Source: Candidatus Albibeggiatoa sp. nov. NOAA (lineage in GTDB: Bacteria > Pseudomonadota > Gammaproteobacteria > Beggiatoales > Beggiatoaceae). Taken from it: a DNA stretch of 64,000 nucleotides. Shown here piece by piece: positions 1 through 8,589 of the stretch (positions are counted from its first letter, which is position 1; every line of letters begins with the position of its first letter). The stretch is taken from the NCBI GenBank assembly GCA_025800385.1, contig JAOXRS010000173.1, positions 1 to 64,000 on the forward strand. Direction: 5' to 3'. The notes beneath the pieces were generated by a model. It saw nothing but the letters and a program-made list of their open reading frames with translations, made no database searches and was not told where the DNA came from. Position numbers and translations under genes: made by a program.

Positions 1-46
1 TCCTTACTTTATTTGGTTGCTTCCGTCATTTGGCTTCAATAATTGA

Positions 47-361
47 GAACGCTCCCTAGAACTTCGGCCAAATTGTGAATGCTGTGATAAAGATTTACCT
101 CCAGACTCACAAGAAGCTTATATTTGCTCTTATGAATGTACTTTTTGCAAAAACTGTGTAGATGAAATACTTTCTAATGTCTGCCCAAATTGTGGTGGTG
201 GATTTTCAAAAAGACCAATTAGACCAAAGAATGAGCATAGAAAAGGTGTAAGTGTCCACATTCAAAAACCTTCAAGTAATCGAGTGCACACAGAATATAC
301 AATTAACCAAATGAGAACATTCAGTAATGGAATTAAAAATCTTAGCGAGAATGAACGTTAA
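47..361 (+). pseudogene. DUF1272 family cysteine-rich zinc-ribbon protein, 5' end not intact
   Basis: Reading from position 56 the frame gives LELRPNCECCDKDLPP, then an ICSYECTFCKNC block and a CPNCGGG block, ending at TAA 359-361. This matches the DUF1272 family, small proteins with paired cysteines that probably bind zinc; their function is unknown. Family members normally start M-LELRPN, but here the codon before L is TCC, and a TGA sits in frame at 44-46, so no ATG, GTG or TTG is available. A one-base length difference in the CCC run at 54-56 would join the frame to a TTG at 43. The C-terminal ~40 residues after the RPIRP motif extend beyond the family core. It could be a decayed gene or a sequencing error. 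Confidence 0.6.
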
Positions 362-409
362 TCAGCTATTTTTCAGACAAAGAAGAAATACTCTAAAGGT
401 GGTTTATTG

Positions 410-922
410 ATGTATCTTGCACTAGATGTTCAATATAAAGATGACACAGCAACTGTTGCAGGTATCACATTCGATAACCCCGCTTCACCAAAAGAATTCG
501 AAATATTTATTTCAAAAGTGGATAACGTTGCGCCTTATGAATCAGGTCATTTCTATAAACGGGAACTACCATGTTTACTTACTTTGATTCAAGATCATGA
601 TCTATCTCCCTCATTAATCATCATTGACGGCTTTGTACATTTTGGGCATATAGAAAAAATGGGGCTAGGTATGCACTTGTATAATGGCTTAGAGAGAAAA
701 ATACCTATCATTGGTGTTGCAAAGAATCCCTTTAAAAATACGCCTAAAGAAGCTGAAATTTTTAGACCTAGTAGTAAAACCCCACTTTATATCACCTCGG
801 TTGGCTATCCCATTGATGATGCAAAACAGTTCGTCTTATCAATGCATGGTAAATACCGTATTCCCACAATGCTGAAACTTGTTGATAGTGCCGCTAGAGG
901 ATTAATACATGAATCCAGATGA
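410..922 (+). CDS. nfi: Endonuclease V (deoxyinosine 3' endonuclease)
   Basis: Repair nuclease that nicks DNA 3' of deoxyinosine. The metal-binding and catalytic pattern of the family is visible: ALDVQY at the N-terminus (Asp), RELPCLL (Glu), IIIDGF (Asp) and a C-terminal YRIPTMLKLVD (Asp). The family core GLxxHL then IIGVAKN is present around residues 86-107. It is about 170 residues, shorter than E. coli Nfi (223), because the N-terminal helix before the first Asp is missing. The start was placed at ATG 410, nine bases after AAAGGT; a TTG directly upstream at 407 is the alternative. It follows the DUF1272 remnant on the same strand. Confidence 0.8.
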   Translation: MYLALDVQYKDDTATVAGITFDNPASPKEFEIFISKVDNVAPYESGHFYKRELPCLLTLIQDHDLSPSLIIIDGFVHFGHIEKMGLGMHLYNGLERKIPIIGVAKNPFKNTPKEAEIFRPSSKTPLYITSVGYPIDDAKQFVLSMHGKYRIPTMLKLVDSAARGLIHESR

Positions 923-1009
923 TCCTGAATAATTATTTATGACTATAATTGACCTCTCATAGAAATCCCCACATATGCTAAAAAATTATCAAACATTTAG
1001 ATATAAAGC

Positions 1010-1351
1010 ATGATGAAAGGCAGGATAAAATCATTTAAACATGCATTCGTAGGCATTTATGAGTTTATAAAATGTGGTATTAACTCAAAAATTCAGTTAG
1101 TTGCTGGAATCAGTGTTTGTATTCTTGGATTCATTCTTAGGTTTTCCCCAGAAGAATGGATAGCCATATTTATATGCATCGGGTTAGTGTTATCCCTAGA
1201 AGCAATGAATACGGCAATTGAAGAATTAGCCAATGAAGTGACCCAAGAAAAAAATGAAAGAATTCGAAAAGTCAAAGATATGGCTGCTGGTGCTGTATTA
1301 ATTGCATCGATTATCAGTGCTATTGTTGCAAGTATTATATTGTTTGTATGA
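1010..1351 (+). CDS. dgkA: Diacylglycerol kinase / undecaprenol kinase family protein
   Basis: Small integral membrane kinase that phosphorylates diacylglycerol (or undecaprenol in the Gram-positive type), recycling lipids in the inner membrane. The protein has three hydrophobic segments (about residues 25-43, 49-67 and 92-113). The family signature lies between the second and third: LEAMNTAIEEL followed by KVKDMAAGAVL, with the conserved Glu, Asn and Lys-Asp. Length (113) is normal. Two ATGs in tandem open the frame, and the exact one cannot be decided. The gene stands alone between nfi and a convergent TonB receptor. Confidence 0.85.
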   Translation: MMKGRIKSFKHAFVGIYEFIKCGINSKIQLVAGISVCILGFILRFSPEEWIAIFICIGLVLSLEAMNTAIEELANEVTQEKNERIRKVKDMAAGAVLIASIISAIVASIILFV

Positions 1352-1529
1352 GATATACCGCGGTAGCTTAGCATTTTTACCTAGATTTTAAATGGGTTCT
1401 ATTTACGATGCACATATTACACATTATGTTGTAAGAAACTGCTCAAATGATGCACTAACTTAGTAACCTAGAATGTGAAAACATACCCTGAGTAATAGAT
1501 TGTTCGCTATGGCTACATAACCTCAATGA

Positions 1530-3590
1530 TTAAAATCGCCATTCAACTCCTAAAGAATAAGTCCGCCCACGATTTAATACACCATTTGCAACAACAGCAT
1601 ATTTAGTTGAACTGTAGTATGTCTCGTCCAATAAATTATGCACGCGTCCAACAAGAGTAAAATCTTTTGTTACGGCATAGCGCACTGCTGTATTTAGCAA
1701 CCAATAATCATCTAACACATTCGCACCTTGCCGACGAAATTGCTGTTCAGTTTCATCATGGTAATAGCCGTTAAGATTGAAATTCCATTTATCATATTGA
1801 TAGTTCACAACGGTGGAAAATGTTTGTTTAGGAAAACGTTGTGGACTTTCTTCAATTTTCGCCATGTAAGTATAGGCAGCACGTAACGATAAACTATCCG
1901 TTAATTGGCTTGATAACTCAAACTCCCAACCTGCCGAACTTAATTCATTGGGCAAGTTTTGAAACTGTCGTCTAAAATTCAGTCCATCGATAGAAGTTAA
2001 AATCGTATCAATTTTGTTTTTGGCACGACTATAAAAATAGGTCACCGTGGTTTCTGCTCGATCAAAGTGTTGTAACCAAGCAAATTCCATAGTTTTGATC
2101 GTTTCTGATTTTAAGTCTGGGTTCGCAAGCTGGTTGAGTTTGATATAGCCTTGACGAGTGGCTGGGGCACGAAAGGCTTCACCATACATCCATTTAAATT
2201 TAGTTTTTTCTACAGGCGCATAAGTTAACGCTGCACGTGGTGTGACTGTACCGCCAAAATCTGAAAAGCGATCATAACGCAATCCCAAAGTCATTGCCCA
2301 TTGATCGTTAAATTGATATTTGTCCTGAATATAAGCCCCAAAGATGTCTCGATTCAAATTAGGCTCAATCAAAACGGTTGTATTATAAGGTGTTCCCGTA
2401 TAAGGAATCTCTCCATTGGGTGGTGATTGGTTTAAAGCACGATTCAATGCAATCGGATCATAATTGTACGTATCATACGCCCAGTTGCTACGTGGTTGAC
2501 GATATTGTACGCCTGCAACAAACTCATGTTGATCGCTCAAATGGTAATGCGCTTCCAGACTAATAGACAGCTCACTTTCTCTGGAATCACGCCCTTCAAG
2601 TAAATTGCCTAAATTGGCTTTGTCTAAGCTGCTAGGTAAATTGGATAAGGAACTGGCTAAGATCGTGGCTTTAGTGCGCATTTGGGTATAGTTCACATCC
2701 ATATCCAACGTAAAATTGTCAGATTCAAACAGCTGATAACCCAGTGTTAAAGATTGATGTTCTGTGAGATTTTTAGTTGTGCCATCTAAACTATCCGATG
2801 CAAAAGCGAACTCATTACGATCTCGTTGGGAATGGCGGAATTTGAATGAGAACTTATCATATTGTGCTGACAAATATAGGTCATTGCCTTTGAGCGGATC
2901 ACGGGTGCTATTATTTGGATTAACTAGGTTTTTATAATCATTTTGGCCATTGTCTTCAAAATAACGCACAAAGCCAGAAAAATAACCATTATCCAGTTGT
3001 TTGGACACATTAATATAAGTTTCTCGACTGGCCAAGCTGCCTGCGCTGACAAACATATCGTTGACATCAGTATTAGTCACAATATTCACCACACCAGAAA
3101 AAGCACTTGTACCGTACAATGCCGACCCCGGCCCTCGAATCACTTCAACTTGTTTCACATTGGCCAGCGGAATATAAAAATTATGGGTTAATGCACCGCC
3201 ACTGACATCATTATTAATCCGTTGCCCATCGACCATAAATAACACATTGTAAGAAGCTTGAGGCGTGGTCATACCGCGTGCAGCTACCATGTAGCCAGAG
3301 CCAAAAACCAGCTCGCGTGTACCAATAAATCCAGGAATGTAATTTAATAACTCTTCAACCGAAGTTAGCCCCATATTGAGCAATTCTTGGCGGGTATAAA
3401 CGGTGACCGATGATGGTGCATCAAAGATGGTTTCGCTACTTTTTGAAGCAATATCGATTTCAACTTGTAACAATTCTGCTAGCGATAAACCCAATAGTTC
3501 ATTCATGACAAATCTATCTTGCAATGCCATCACTGAATAAATATTAAAATATAAAGCTAAACCGACCAATACAGCCTGAAAGTTCACCAT
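1530..3590 (-). CDS. TonB-dependent outer-membrane receptor
   Basis: Ligand-gated outer-membrane transporter powered by TonB; the substrate cannot be read from sequence. A hydrophobic signal segment is followed by LSLAELLQVEIDIASKSSE, then a plug domain (SSVTVYTRQEL, YIPGF, MVDGQRINND, VEVIRGPGSALYGTSAFSGVVNIVT) and a 22-strand barrel ending in the typical terminal aromatic (LGVEWRF). The start is ambiguous. ATG at 3590 has a strong GGGGAG site five bases upstream. Starting at ATG 3623 would add a Trp-Gly-Arg-Arg stretch that improves the signal peptide, but its Arg-Arg would be two rare AGA codons that coincide with the ribosome site, so 3590 is preferred. No energy-transducing or periplasmic partner genes are adjacent. 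Confidence 0.9.
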   Translation of the reverse strand: MVNFQAVLVGLALYFNIYSVMALQDRFVMNELLGLSLAELLQVEIDIASKSSETIFDAPSSVTVYTRQELLNMGLTSVEELLNYIPGFIGTRELVFGSGYMVAARGMTTPQASYNVLFMVDGQRINNDVSGGALTHNFYIPLANVKQVEVIRGPGSALYGTSAFSGVVNIVTNTDVNDMFVSAGSLASRETYINVSKQLDNGYFSGFVRYFEDNGQNDYKNLVNPNNSTRDPLKGNDLYLSAQYDKFSFKFRHSQRDRNEFAFASDSLDGTTKNLTEHQSLTLGYQLFESDNFTLDMDVNYTQMRTKATILASSLSNLPSSLDKANLGNLLEGRDSRESELSISLEAHYHLSDQHEFVAGVQYRQPRSNWAYDTYNYDPIALNRALNQSPPNGEIPYTGTPYNTTVLIEPNLNRDIFGAYIQDKYQFNDQWAMTLGLRYDRFSDFGGTVTPRAALTYAPVEKTKFKWMYGEAFRAPATRQGYIKLNQLANPDLKSETIKTMEFAWLQHFDRAETTVTYFYSRAKNKIDTILTSIDGLNFRRQFQNLPNELSSAGWEFELSSQLTDSLSLRAAYTYMAKIEESPQRFPKQTFSTVVNYQYDKWNFNLNGYYHDETEQQFRRQGANVLDDYWLLNTAVRYAVTKDFTLVGRVHNLLDETYYSSTKYAVVANGVLNRGRTYSLGVEWRF

Positions 3591-3701
3591 TCTTCTCCCC
3601 CATTCACCCCAAAAGCTTAGCATGAGTTTGTTTTGATTCAAGTATTAGACCAAATACACACGGATAATTTGCGGTATTTTTGAGGGTGATAGAGACAATA
3701 T

Positions 3702-4604
3702 CTAAGGCAGATAATTTATTTTGAAGCCAAGTTGTTGCACTAAATGCAATGGATGTGTGTTTATAACGGTTTGATAAGTTGGAAAAGGCGGTTCAGGCTG
3801 GAGAATGAGCTGTAATTGTTTTGGTTGTTGGATAAATTGAGCCAGATTCTCAATGCTATTGGTTTCCAATTCTGTACGCAATGATTCGATGTCACGACGT
3901 AATTTATAGGCCAATTGTTGAGTAAATATATTTTCAGGCTGTTGATTGCGTCGCGCTAAAAAAGTACTGGTTTTTTGAAATAAACTATTTTCATTATAAG
4001 TTAAAATGAATTGTTCTAATTGGATTTGTTTGGCTTGTTTTGACCATTGTAACGGTGACTGTGGCACGTTTAACAAGGTGGTTGCAATATTTAAATTCGC
4101 CCAGCGTTGCCCTTGCACATCAATGAGTAAATCTAAATGGTTTGCAGCTTGCTTGGCTTGAATATCTATATCCATAGCAAATTGCGGGAAACCCAATTGG
4201 CGCAATTCGCGCAAACTCAAATAATACGGTTTATAGCTAGACAATATGGCGGGTGCGTTACTTGCTGCATCAGGTACATCGATTTTAACCCCGAATAACT
4301 CAAGTTGTAACTGTTCTGGCAAACTATTTTTAACATCGTAGAACATGTAAGCTTGGTGCAAAACCACTTTTTCGATCGCAATCTTAGGCTGGTTTTCAGC
4401 TTGTACTGTTACCTGATTAATCACCATATCTCCCGTCCAAGATAAACTTGCATTGGTGTAGTCTAGTTGGATTTTTTGTCCTGCTGACTGCGTAAATTGA
4501 TTTAGCTGTTGCTCGATTTGATGATCGACATAAGCCTTTGTTCCACCGAAAAATGCAGCCATCAGGGTTAATAAACCAATCACAGTATTTTTTAGACTAA
4601 ACAT
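3702..4604 (-). CDS. Membrane-anchored protein of unknown function
   Basis: Not recognised with confidence. From ATG 4604 the protein starts MFSLKNTVIGLLTLMAAFFGG, one N-terminal membrane segment or uncleaved signal, followed by about 270 residues that look periplasmic: alternating short strands, Gln-rich, no cysteines. It vaguely resembles DUF945/AsmA-like periplasmic beta proteins, but no motif proves this. A longer frame opens at 4706 and would overlap dnaG's start on the other strand; the hydrophobic segment right after ATG 4604 argues for the short form. The gene is divergent from dnaG, so the ~100 bp between 4604 and 4705 must carry both promoters. Confidence 0.6.
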   Translation of the reverse strand: MFSLKNTVIGLLTLMAAFFGGTKAYVDHQIEQQLNQFTQSAGQKIQLDYTNASLSWTGDMVINQVTVQAENQPKIAIEKVVLHQAYMFYDVKNSLPEQLQLELFGVKIDVPDAASNAPAILSSYKPYYLSLRELRQLGFPQFAMDIDIQAKQAANHLDLLIDVQGQRWANLNIATTLLNVPQSPLQWSKQAKQIQLEQFILTYNENSLFQKTSTFLARRNQQPENIFTQQLAYKLRRDIESLRTELETNSIENLAQFIQQPKQLQLILQPEPPFPTYQTVINTHPLHLVQQLGFKINYLP

Positions 4605-4704
4605 GCTTGTTTTACATCCAGAATAATTTAATTTAAATATAGTATGGCAAAATTGAAAATATGGTCTATATTTATTTTTTGTTCCGCGTTTTGTTAAGTC
4701 CACC

Positions 4705-6498
4705 ATGCCGAAACTGGTTGCTGCCCAATTTATTGATACACTGCTTCAACGTGCTGAATTAGTAGATATTATTGACAAACAAGTCCCATTGAAAAAAGCG
4801 GGGACGAATTATAAAGGCCTATGTCCGTTTCATAATGAGAAAACGCCCTCGTTTACAGTTTATCCTCAGCAACAAACTTATCATTGTTATGGCTGTGGCG
4901 CGCACGGAAATGCGATTACCTTTCTACGCGAACACAACAATTTAGACTTTAACGAAGCAGTTGAAGAATTAGCCAGCAGCTGTGGTTTGGAAGTCGAATA
5001 TGATGAAAGCATCGAAGCACAGCCCAGCCAGCCCAAATCTGACGATTTATATACAGTTCTGCAGCAAGTTAGCCAATTTTATCAACAGCAATTACAACAT
5101 ACGCCACAAGCTTTAGACTATTTTCAACAGCGTGGTTTAAGTGCGGAAATTATCGATACGTATGAATTAGGTTATGCGCCGCAAGCATGGGACAGCGTAT
5201 TAAAACAATTTGGTACAGATGCACAACATATTCAGCAGTTGATTGATGTCGGTTTATTATTAGAAAAACAAGAATCGCAACGTCGTTACGACCGTTTCCG
5301 TCATCGTGTGCTGTTCCCAATTCATGACCAAAAAGGACGGGTGATTGCCTTCGGTGGACGGGTATTAGATGACAGTAAACCCAAATATTTAAATTCACCA
5401 GAAACACCATTATTCCAAAAAAATCATGAATTATATGGTTGGCATTTAGTCAAAAAGCAAAAAGATTTGCAGCGTGTAGTGATTGTCGAAGGCTATATGG
5501 ATGTAGCGATATTAGCCCAATTTGAGGTGAAAAATGCCGTTGCAACTTTAGGCACAGCCACATCAATTGAGCATTTAAATCGTCTATTTCGTGTTGTCCC
5601 TGAGATCATTTTTTGTTTCGATGGTGATGCTGCGGGTTATAAAGCCGCTAAACGTGCATTAGAAATTGCCTTGCCTGTATTATTCGATGGGCGACAAATT
5701 CGCTTTGCATTTTTGCCTGATGGTGACGATCCCGATAGTTTTGTACGTCAGTATGGTAAGACACAGTTTGAAGCCTACTTGGATCAGGCTAAATTATTAT
5801 CGACCTTTTTATTTGAGGAATATTTATTAAACGACATTGATCCCGCGCAACCGCATACACCAGAAAGTATTGCAAACCTAAAACGCACAGCGGAGAAAAA
5901 TATCATTCCATTACTAGAACAGCTGCCGAAAAACTCTGAATATTATCGGTTGATGTTTAAAAGATTGGAAGAAATTAGTGCTAATTTAGGTTTTGAAGGT
6001 GCAAATTTTAAAAAGTCGTCTAAACTTACTAAAAACAAACAAACACAGTCTGAAATAAAACGTGCATCAAAAAGTATTCCTTCTTTAGCGGAAAAGGCTT
6101 TGCGTTTGCTGATTCAAATGCCTAGTCTTGCAGAAGAGGTGGAACAGCTTGATAAATTTCAGTATGTGCAAGATGAAAAGGCCAGTTTGTTGATTCGATT
6201 GGTTGAATTTATTCACCGAAACCCCCATGTAAACACAGCGATTATATTAGAACATTGGCAAGATACCAAAGAGCTTAATTACTTGACTTCACTCTCTTTA
6301 CATACACATTTGTTATCTGAACAAGAGATATTGCAAGAATTTACCAGTGCGATGGAACAATTACAATATTGCTCTTCTGTGCGCCAGCGTAAACACAGTC
6401 TGTTAGAAAAAATTAAACAAGGTATTGCAACCGCCTCTGAGCTACAAGCATTAGAGCAACTTTATAAAGATGAAGCCCAATTATTTAAATTGCGCTGA
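4705..6498 (+). CDS. dnaG: DNA primase
   Basis: Synthesises RNA primers at the replication fork with DnaB helicase. The CHC2 zinc finger is intact (Cys40, His43, Cys61, Cys64 in GLCPFHNEKTPSF and HCYGCGAHG). The TOPRIM domain shows VIVEGYMDV with its Glu and FCFDGDAAGYKAA with the DxD, and the C-terminal helicase-binding domain (about residues 450-597) is present. Length 597 is normal. It lies directly before rpoD, the end of the classical macromolecular synthesis operon, but the usual rpsU is absent upstream. The gap to rpoD holds a separate extended -10 promoter. Confidence 0.97.
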   Translation: MPKLVAAQFIDTLLQRAELVDIIDKQVPLKKAGTNYKGLCPFHNEKTPSFTVYPQQQTYHCYGCGAHGNAITFLREHNNLDFNEAVEELASSCGLEVEYDESIEAQPSQPKSDDLYTVLQQVSQFYQQQLQHTPQALDYFQQRGLSAEIIDTYELGYAPQAWDSVLKQFGTDAQHIQQLIDVGLLLEKQESQRRYDRFRHRVLFPIHDQKGRVIAFGGRVLDDSKPKYLNSPETPLFQKNHELYGWHLVKKQKDLQRVVIVEGYMDVAILAQFEVKNAVATLGTATSIEHLNRLFRVVPEIIFCFDGDAAGYKAAKRALEIALPVLFDGRQIRFAFLPDGDDPDSFVRQYGKTQFEAYLDQAKLLSTFLFEEYLLNDIDPAQPHTPESIANLKRTAEKNIIPLLEQLPKNSEYYRLMFKRLEEISANLGFEGANFKKSSKLTKNKQTQSEIKRASKSIPSLAEKALRLLIQMPSLAEEVEQLDKFQYVQDEKASLLIRLVEFIHRNPHVNTAIILEHWQDTKELNYLTSLSLHTHLLSEQEILQEFTSAMEQLQYCSSVRQRKHSLLEKIKQGIATASELQALEQLYKDEAQLFKLR

Positions 6499-6566
6499 CT
6501 CTGAGTAAAACACATTTTTATCAAATCAAATTTTTTTACCACAACATAAGCAAATTGCAAATGCTT

Positions 6567-6575
6567 TGCTATAAT
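6567..6575 (+). promoter_or_regulatory. Extended -10 promoter upstream of rpoD
   Basis: TTGCTATAAT gives a TGn-TATAAT extended -10 with the TATAAT at 6570-6575, about 90 bases before the rpoD ATG. No good -35 is seen at the usual spacing, as is common for extended -10 promoters. It would let rpoD be transcribed independently of dnaG. Confidence 0.5.
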
Positions 6576-6663
6576 TACAACAATTGTGGTTTATATAACT
6601 AAAATAATACTAACCTGTTGTATTCACACAACCCCCAAAAGCACAAGGGTACGCAAGAGCACC

Positions 6664-8517
6664 ATGAACCAAGAGCAACAAAAATCGCGCTTAAAACAAC
6701 TCATCGCTAAGGGTAAAGAGCAAGGTTATCTTACTTATCACGAAGTAAATGACCACCTACCTGACGACATCGCTGATCCTGAACAAATTGATACCATCAT
6801 CAATATGATTAATGATATGGGTATTTCTGTTCATGAATTTGCGCCTGATGCCGATGCGTTGTTAATGGCTGAATCGGAAGTGACCGCTGATGATGATGCC
6901 GCAGAAGAAGCTGCCGCTGCATTAATCAGCACAGATAACGAATTTGGTCGGACGACTGACCCTGTGCGAATGTATATGCGTGAAATGGGTACGGTTGACT
7001 TATTAACCCGTGAAGGCGAAATCAAAATTGCTAAACGGATTGAGGAAGGTTTAAGCCAAGCTTTATCTGCATTAGCGACCCACCCTGATATTGTTGGCGA
7101 ATTCGTGTCTTATTTTGAATTGGTGCAAACTCAAGAACGCAAATTGAGTGACATTATCTCAGGTTTCCATGATAAAGCAGAAGAAGCAACAACAGAAGAA
7201 AGTAAAGATGTGCCTCTCAGTGCGATTAGTAACCGTGGCAATACTGAGCCTGATGGTTTAGAAGAAAATGAAGCAGCCGCTGCTGACGTATCTTTGCTTG
7301 CTGATGACAATTTAGATATGGAAGAAGCTACGTTACGCTTTGGTGCTTTAGGGGCGTTACATGCACAACTTATCACTGCACGTGAACAGCATGGTATTGA
7401 TTCTGAACAATTTATTAATTTACGTAAAGATGTGGCAAGCTGCTTTTTAGAATTCAAAATCTTGCCAAAAGTGATTGAAGAGTTAACCTTTAAATTGCGT
7501 GATACAGTGTCTGAAATTCGTGAACATGAAAACAAAATTCGTGATATTTGTATCCGCGATGTGGGCATGGAAAAACGCGAATTCCTCACTAGCTTTAAAA
7601 ACAACTCTACACATTTAGGTTGGGTTGATGCGTTATTGAAAAGTGAACGTAACTATGTTGAGAAATTAAGCAATCACGCGAGCAAAATTCACGATCAGCA
7701 AGAATTATTAATTGATATTGAGCACCAATGTCATTTACACCTAGATGAAATCAAAGACATTAACAAGCGGATTTCTATCGGTGAAGCCAAAGCCCGTCGC
7801 GCGAAAAAAGAAATGATTGAAGCCAACTTGCGTTTGGTGATCTCAATTGCGAAAAAATATACCAACCGTGGTTTACAGTTCTTAGATTTGATTCAAGAAG
7901 GCAACATTGGCTTAATGAAAGCGGTTGATAAGTTTGAATATCGCCGTGGTTACAAATTCTCAACTTACGCCACATGGTGGATTCGTCAAGCGATCACCCG
8001 TTCTATTGCTGACCAAGCACGTACCATTCGTATTCCTGTACACATGATTGAAACTATTAATAAACTTAATCGTGTTTCGCGCCAAATTTTACAAGAAAAA
8101 GGCCGTGAAGCGACTCCAGATGAGTTAGCAGAACGGATGGAAATGCCTGAAGACAAAGTGCGCAAAGTGTTGAAGATTGCGAAAGAACCAATTTCAATGG
8201 AAACACCAATCGGTGATGATGAAGATTCACACTTAGGTGATTTTATTGAAGATACCAGCATTCCTGCACCATTGGATTCAGCGACTTTTGAAGGTTTACG
8301 CCGTGCAACGCAAGATATGTTACACAGCTTAACGCCACGAGAAGCCAAAGTATTAAGAATGCGTTTTGGTATCGATATGCACACCGATCATACGTTAGAA
8401 GAAGTAGGCAAACAATTTGATGTGACGCGTGAAAGGATTCGCCAAATTGAAGCCAAGGCGTTGCGTAAATTACGCCATCCTAGCCGTTCAGAGCAGTTGC
8501 GTAGTTTCTTAGATTAA
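6664..8517 (+). CDS. rpoD: Primary sigma factor RpoD (sigma-70)
   Basis: Main housekeeping sigma factor. All regions are visible in order: region 1.1 (about residues 1-80), region 1.2 ([20 protein letters not shown]), a long acidic non-conserved insert (about 150-370) typical of proteobacterial RpoD, region 2 ([35 protein letters not shown]), region 3, and region 4 with the -35-binding helix ([20 protein letters not shown]). The start was placed at ATG 6664 because [14 protein letters not shown] matches the RpoD N-terminus; an in-frame extension to 6586 overlaps the promoter and is rejected. An intrinsic terminator follows. Confidence 0.97.
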   Translation: MNQEQQKSRLKQLIAKGKEQGYLTYHEVNDHLPDDIADPEQIDTIINMINDMGISVHEFAPDADALLMAESEVTADDDAAEEAAAALISTDNEFGRTTDPVRMYMREMGTVDLLTREGEIKIAKRIEEGLSQALSALATHPDIVGEFVSYFELVQTQERKLSDIISGFHDKAEEATTEESKDVPLSAISNRGNTEPDGLEENEAAAADVSLLADDNLDMEEATLRFGALGALHAQLITAREQHGIDSEQFINLRKDVASCFLEFKILPKVIEELTFKLRDTVSEIREHENKIRDICIRDVGMEKREFLTSFKNNSTHLGWVDALLKSERNYVEKLSNHASKIHDQQELLIDIEHQCHLHLDEIKDINKRISIGEAKARRAKKEMIEANLRLVISIAKKYTNRGLQFLDLIQEGNIGLMKAVDKFEYRRGYKFSTYATWWIRQAITRSIADQARTIRIPVHMIETINKLNRVSRQILQEKGREATPDELAERMEMPEDKVRKVLKIAKEPISMETPIGDDEDSHLGDFIEDTSIPAPLDSATFEGLRRATQDMLHSLTPREAKVLRMRFGIDMHTDHTLEEVGKQFDVTRERIRQIEAKALRKLRHPSRSEQLRSFLD

Positions 8518-8538
8518 TATTACGCGTTTGAATTAAGT

Positions 8539-8576
8539 AAAAGGGTTGTCGATTTGTGATAGTTGGCAACCCTTTT
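8539..8576. terminator. Bidirectional intrinsic terminator between rpoD and asnO
   Basis: Perfect 10-bp inverted repeat AAAAGGGTTG (8539-8548) / CAACCCTTTT (8567-8576) with T-runs in both directions. It lies between two convergent genes and can stop transcription from both. Confidence 0.9.
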
Positions 8577-8589
8577 TGTATTTTGCTAC

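Noticed and set aside
2378..3191. Plus-strand frames inside the TonB receptor gene
   Set aside because: Short shadows of the minus-strand receptor frame, without domains or ribosome sites.
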